Positions 61,476 through 64,000 of a stretch of 64,000 bases of DNA are shown piece by piece. The notes beneath the pieces were generated by a model that did not search any database, was not told the origin of the DNA, and worked only from the letters and a program-made list of their open reading frames with translations. The translations under genes and the position numbers were made by a program. The DNA is from Sulfurovum sp. UBA5198 (lineage in GTDB: Bacteria; Campylobacterota; Campylobacteria; Campylobacterales; Sulfurovaceae), in the NCBI GenBank assembly GCA_002412865.1, contig DHVW01000002.1, positions 28,659 to 92,658 of the forward strand, given 5' to 3'. Positions within the stretch are counted from its first letter, which is position 1, and every line of letters starts with the position of its first letter.

Positions 61476-61969
61476 CTTAATCCTTTCATATACTTAAGTG
61501 GAATAACCACGGAATCACGCTCAAACCAACTAATATGCGGAACTTTTAGTTTTTGAGTATCAATTTTTCTATTTTCATACATTATTATATCAATATCTAG
61601 CGTTCTGGGGGCATCTTTGAAGCTTCTTTTGCGTCCGAACAGTCTTTCAATATTATGTATATGTCTCAAAAGCTCATGAGGTGTGAGCTTTGTAGATATA
61701 GAAATTATAGCATTATAAAAATATGGTTGACTGATATATCCAAATGGTGGATTTTTAATTATTGGTGAAGTTTCAATTATGACCATAAAAGACGATCTTC
61801 TAATGTAGTGTATTAGATGCTCAAATCTTCTAACGCTATCTCCTACATTTCCACCAATCCCTAAAAGCACACGATGTCTACCATGCAATGGTTGCGTTTT
61901 AAAAACAATGGGGAAAAGAGGTGTTGATATATAACTATTTACGGCATCAATCGCATATTTTATTCTCAT
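61472..61969 (-). CDS. folK: HPPK (folate biosynthesis pyrophosphokinase)
   Basis: A 165-residue 6-hydroxymethyl-7,8-dihydropterin pyrophosphokinase. LGIGGNVGDS and the APRTLDIDIIMY signature are clear. An N-terminal extension of about 33 residues is typical of Campylobacterota. It overlaps the flhF-like gene by four bases and pepQ by one. Confidence 0.93.
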   Translation of the reverse strand: MRIKYAIDAVNSYISTPLFPIVFKTQPLHGRHRVLLGIGGNVGDSVRRFEHLIHYIRRSSFMVIIETSPIIKNPPFGYISQPYFYNAIISISTKLTPHELLRHIHNIERLFGRKRSFKDAPRTLDIDIIMYENRKIDTQKLKVPHISWFERDSVVIPLKYMKGLR

Positions 61970-62991
61970 TATAATATTATTGCTCTGCCATTTTTGATTT
62001 CAACAGTGTCTTCTATTCGTACGCCAAAATCATTAGGTAGATAAATCCCAGGTTCAATCGTAAATACCATTCCATCTTCTATAATTGTGTCTGATTTTGA
62101 TGAGATCACTGGTAATTCATGGATATCAAGTCCCACTCCATGACCAGTTGAGTGTACAAAATATTGACCATATCCACCCTCTTCTATAATATTCCTAGCT
62201 AATGCATCTATTTCGCTAGCTTTCATTCCTGATTTTGCATTAGATATTGCCACATCATGTGCTTTTAAGACCAAATCATAAATCTTTTGTCTCTCGTTTG
62301 TGTAGAATAATTGAGTGTAATCTGCCCTAATATTTTCATTGCACGATATAGTTCTTGTTCTGTCAGAACAATATCTATCAAATTTCAATCCTGCATCAAA
62401 AAGCAATAAATCATTATTGGTTAATATCGTATCTGTTGGTATTGCGTGAGGCTTTGCAGCATTAGAGTTAATCGCAACAACAGGATCGAAGCTAAGAGTA
62501 TATTTACCATCATTTGTTAAAATATTTTTTGCCATATGAGTTAAATAATACTCATCTTTTCCTAAGCCATTGACGGACAAAAAAGATGCAAATTTATCAA
62601 ATGATTTAGCACCATATGAAGCAGCTAATCTTAGTAATTCAAGCTCTTTGGCACTTTTAATAGTTCTTTTTTGTTGTGAGAATTGGGGTAATTCTTTGAA
62701 GATTGCCTTGCAACTAGATGATAAAATGCCAAAATCAGCAACGCTCCAGTCGTTAGGATCAAAAGTTATGCTACTTATACCGTTTTTGTCTATTAACCCA
62801 GCGGCCTCTGCGGCTAATTCTCTTGTAATTATAACCTTGGAGTTTTTTACGGCTTCATTCGCTTCTATCTCATATCGACTATCTGTGAAAAAAAATCCTT
62901 CACTACCTAGACGCAGGTATATCGCATTATCGCAACTATACCCACATTCATAATAGATAGCATTTTCATCTTTAACTATATAATTTGTCAT
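61969..62991 (-). CDS. pepQ: Xaa-Pro peptidase, M24 family
   Basis: A 340-residue metallopeptidase that removes residues before proline. Two-metal ligands are visible in DAGLKFDRYCSDRTRT, HSTGHGVGLDIHE, IEPGIYL and RIEDTV. It begins 8 bases after aroQ. Name given by synteny with Campylobacter (pepQ). Confidence 0.92.
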   Translation of the reverse strand: MTNYIVKDENAIYYECGYSCDNAIYLRLGSEGFFFTDSRYEIEANEAVKNSKVIITRELAAEAAGLIDKNGISSITFDPNDWSVADFGILSSSCKAIFKELPQFSQQKRTIKSAKELELLRLAASYGAKSFDKFASFLSVNGLGKDEYYLTHMAKNILTNDGKYTLSFDPVVAINSNAAKPHAIPTDTILTNNDLLLFDAGLKFDRYCSDRTRTISCNENIRADYTQLFYTNERQKIYDLVLKAHDVAISNAKSGMKASEIDALARNIIEEGGYGQYFVHSTGHGVGLDIHELPVISSKSDTIIEDGMVFTIEPGIYLPNDFGVRIEDTVEIKNGRAIIL

Positions 62992-62999
62992 AAAGAAAC

Positions 63000-63494
63000 C
63001 TATTTGTCTGTTGCTGCTTTATCTTGCTGCTCTTTGATTTGTGCTTGACGAAATGCCTCCACTTCATGCATTACTTGCATTAGACCCATCATTGCAAGTC
63101 TATAGCCATTTGCACCCATGCCTATTATTTGACCTATACAAACAGGAGCTATAAAAGACTTATGTCTAAACTCCTCTCTTTGATGAATGTTTGAAAGGTG
63201 AACTTCTATTGTAGGTATCTGTACTGCACTAATAGCATCTCTAATAGCAATCGATGTATGCGTATATGCGGCTGGATTTATTATAATTCCATTTGCATCA
63301 CCAAGACATTCTTGAATTCTATCTACAATCTCACCCTCTAAGTTACTTTGAAAAAATTCTATCTCAAATTCATTTTGCACTGCTAACTGCTTCATTTGCT
63401 CATGAATGTCTTCTAGTTTCAATGGTCCATAAATATTTTGCTCACGAATACCAAGCATATTTAGATTTGGCCCTTGGATTACAACTATTTTCAT
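63000..63494 (-). CDS. aroQ: type II 3-dehydroquinate dehydratase
   Basis: A 164-residue enzyme of the shikimate pathway. NLNMLGIREQNIYG (catalytic loop, Y22), NPAAYTHTS and EVHLSN are standard. A C-terminal extension of about 20 residues is present in relatives. It heads the aroQ-pepQ-folK-flhF-mnmA operon with ribosome site AGAGG. Confidence 0.95.
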   Translation of the reverse strand: MKIVVIQGPNLNMLGIREQNIYGPLKLEDIHEQMKQLAVQNEFEIEFFQSNLEGEIVDRIQECLGDANGIIINPAAYTHTSIAIRDAISAVQIPTIEVHLSNIHQREEFRHKSFIAPVCIGQIIGMGANGYRLAMMGLMQVMHEVEAFRQAQIKEQQDKAATDK

Positions 63495-63525
63495 TATTTC
63501 TACCTCTTATATATATTTGAGTATG

Positions 63526-63534
63526 ATTGTATCA
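63526..63534 (-). promoter_or_regulatory. extended -10 promoter of the aroQ operon
   Basis: TGATACAAT on the minus strand, 31 bases before the aroQ ATG. It is also the region from which the divergent amidohydrolase must be transcribed. Confidence 0.5.
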
Positions 63535-63561
63535 CAAAAGAATTAAATCAGAGGAGAACGA

Positions 63562-64000
63562 ATGAGGATTTTGGTTGCTGATTATATTTATACACCGAGT
63601 GGCTACTTGCAAAATAGTGCTATTTTATTCAATGATAAGATTTTAGAAATAGAAAAATCAGAAATGTTGATAAAAAAATATCCTGATGCCATAGTTGAGT
63701 TTTTGGAACCTCATAGTGTTATATACCCAGGGTTTATAAACACACATGTTCACTTGGAATTCTCTGCAAATAAGACACAACTAAAATATGGGAATTTTAC
63801 AAAGTGGTTAAAATCTGTTATTCAAAATAGGGTTGAGTTAATGAGTGATTGTAGTGATGAGACAATGCGACAAGCTTGCCATGAAATGCTTAAATCTGGT
63901 ATCACAACATTTGGGGCAATTAGTAGCAATGGAATAGATATGCAAGTATGTAAAGAAGCTCCACAAAGGGTTGTATTTTTCAATGAAGTTATTGGTAGCA
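63562..64000 (+). CDS. amidohydrolase family protein (aminofutalosine-deaminase-like), 5' part
   Basis: The window ends inside this gene after about 146 codons. A strong ribosome site GAGGAG precedes the ATG. The N-terminal composite domain is followed by the metal motif HVH (H62, H64) in PGFINTHVHLEF, as in chlorohydrolase/deaminase-type amidohydrolases. In Campylobacter and Helicobacter the homologue lies beside aroQ and is annotated as an aminofutalosine-deaminase-family hydrolase; some relatives deaminate adenosine or 6-amino-6-deoxyfutalosine for menaquinone synthesis. Activity cannot be settled from the fragment. Confidence 0.87.
   Translation, partial: MRILVADYIYTPSGYLQNSAILFNDKILEIEKSEMLIKKYPDAIVEFLEPHSVIYPGFINTHVHLEFSANKTQLKYGNFTKWLKSVIQNRVELMSDCSDETMRQACHEMLKSGITTFGAISSNGIDMQVCKEAPQRVVFFNEVIGS

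Noticed and set aside
1..64000. CRISPR array, insertion sequence, prophage, integrase, attachment site, rRNA operon or replication origin
   Set aside because: No regularly spaced repeats, transposase or integrase-like reading frame, rRNA stretch, or DnaA-box cluster was seen; the genes are continuous housekeeping and envelope functions.

Overview
This window reads as a contiguous piece of an AT-rich, very compact bacterial chromosome. The best fit is a member of the Campylobacterota (former Epsilonproteobacteria; a Sulfurimonas/Sulfurovum/Arcobacter-like free-living lineage is my guess, not proven). The reasons are: UPF0323-type lipoprotein next to a glutathionylspermidine-synthase-like gene; the aroQ-pepQ-folK-flhF order beside a divergent amidohydrolase gene, as in Campylobacter; the lptA-engB-membrane protein-PBP2 order; a short ArgA-like acetyltransferase; and promoters that consist mainly of an extended -10 (TGNTATAAT) with little -35, as described for Campylobacter sigma-70. 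I see no rRNA, insertion sequence, prophage, integrase, CRISPR array or toxin island. No gene-free stretch exceeds 300 bases.

Layout. 1-7.1 kb: end of an initiator tRNA, radA, acpS, thiS/ankyrin/L,D-transpeptidase on the opposite strand, a TPR protein, and a four-gene MCE (Mla-like) lipid-transport operon whose permease carries a fused STAS domain. 7.1-16.9 kb: MidA-like methyltransferase, argD, a lone molybdopterin oxidoreductase, the UPF0323/glutathionylspermidine-synthase-like pair, then apaH, a deoxyinosine/uracil glycosylase, DUF4149, prmC and an M48 protease. 16.9-25.2 kb: an Uup-like ABC-F, a LysM-3D wall protein, thrC, argB-lpxK-DegT aminotransferase, and DUF455. 25.2-31.2 kb: metallo-beta-lactamase-fold hydrolase, radical SAM, thioredoxin-like lipoprotein, DAG-kinase-like protein, PIF1-like helicase, RNase T2, CitE-like lyase. 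31.2-34.5 kb: glnB and amtB with a degenerate NtrB/NtrC-like pair upstream. 34.5-44.5 kb: a DUF234 nuclease-fold protein, secA-lolC-mltG with lolA divergent, an ABC-F, a DnaQ-like exonuclease, queC, ybeY. 44.5-48.3 kb: lptA-engB-acetyltransferase-mreD-like-mrdA operon with four successive 4-base overlaps. 48.5-54 kb: gltX-yggT-slt-trpB-pepA. 53.9-63.5 kb: aroQ-pepQ-folK-flhF-mnmA and prs-lepA-CopD-like-comF-Kef antiporter. The right edge cuts a divergent amidohydrolase gene.

How the genes fit together. Many serve the cell envelope: the Mla-like operon, lptA, lpxK, lolA/lolC, secA, mrdA, mltG, slt, Ldt and 3D/LysM proteins. Others serve arginine and threonine synthesis (argB, argD, short NAGS, thrC), nitrogen sensing (amtB-glnB and the degenerate regulators), tRNA or ribosome function (mnmA, queC, ybeY, prmC, gltX, lepA, engB, two ABC-F) and nucleotide supply (prs, apaH).

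Most of the window is ordinary housekeeping. The parts I find most worth a second look are: (1) three genes whose -10 box lies exactly six bases before the ATG, with no ribosome binding site (acpS, mlaE, ybeY), implying leaderless mRNAs; (2) two divergent pairs that seem to share a symmetric TATTATA -10 box, one of them with only 15 bases between start codons; (3) a catalytically degenerate NtrC-like protein keeping its Fis DNA-binding domain, paired with a PAS protein, upstream of amtB-glnB; (4) a probable ATA start codon; and (5) an FlhF-like GTPase with no FlhG or other flagellar gene beside it. I could not run searches, so family names rest on recognised motifs and gene order.
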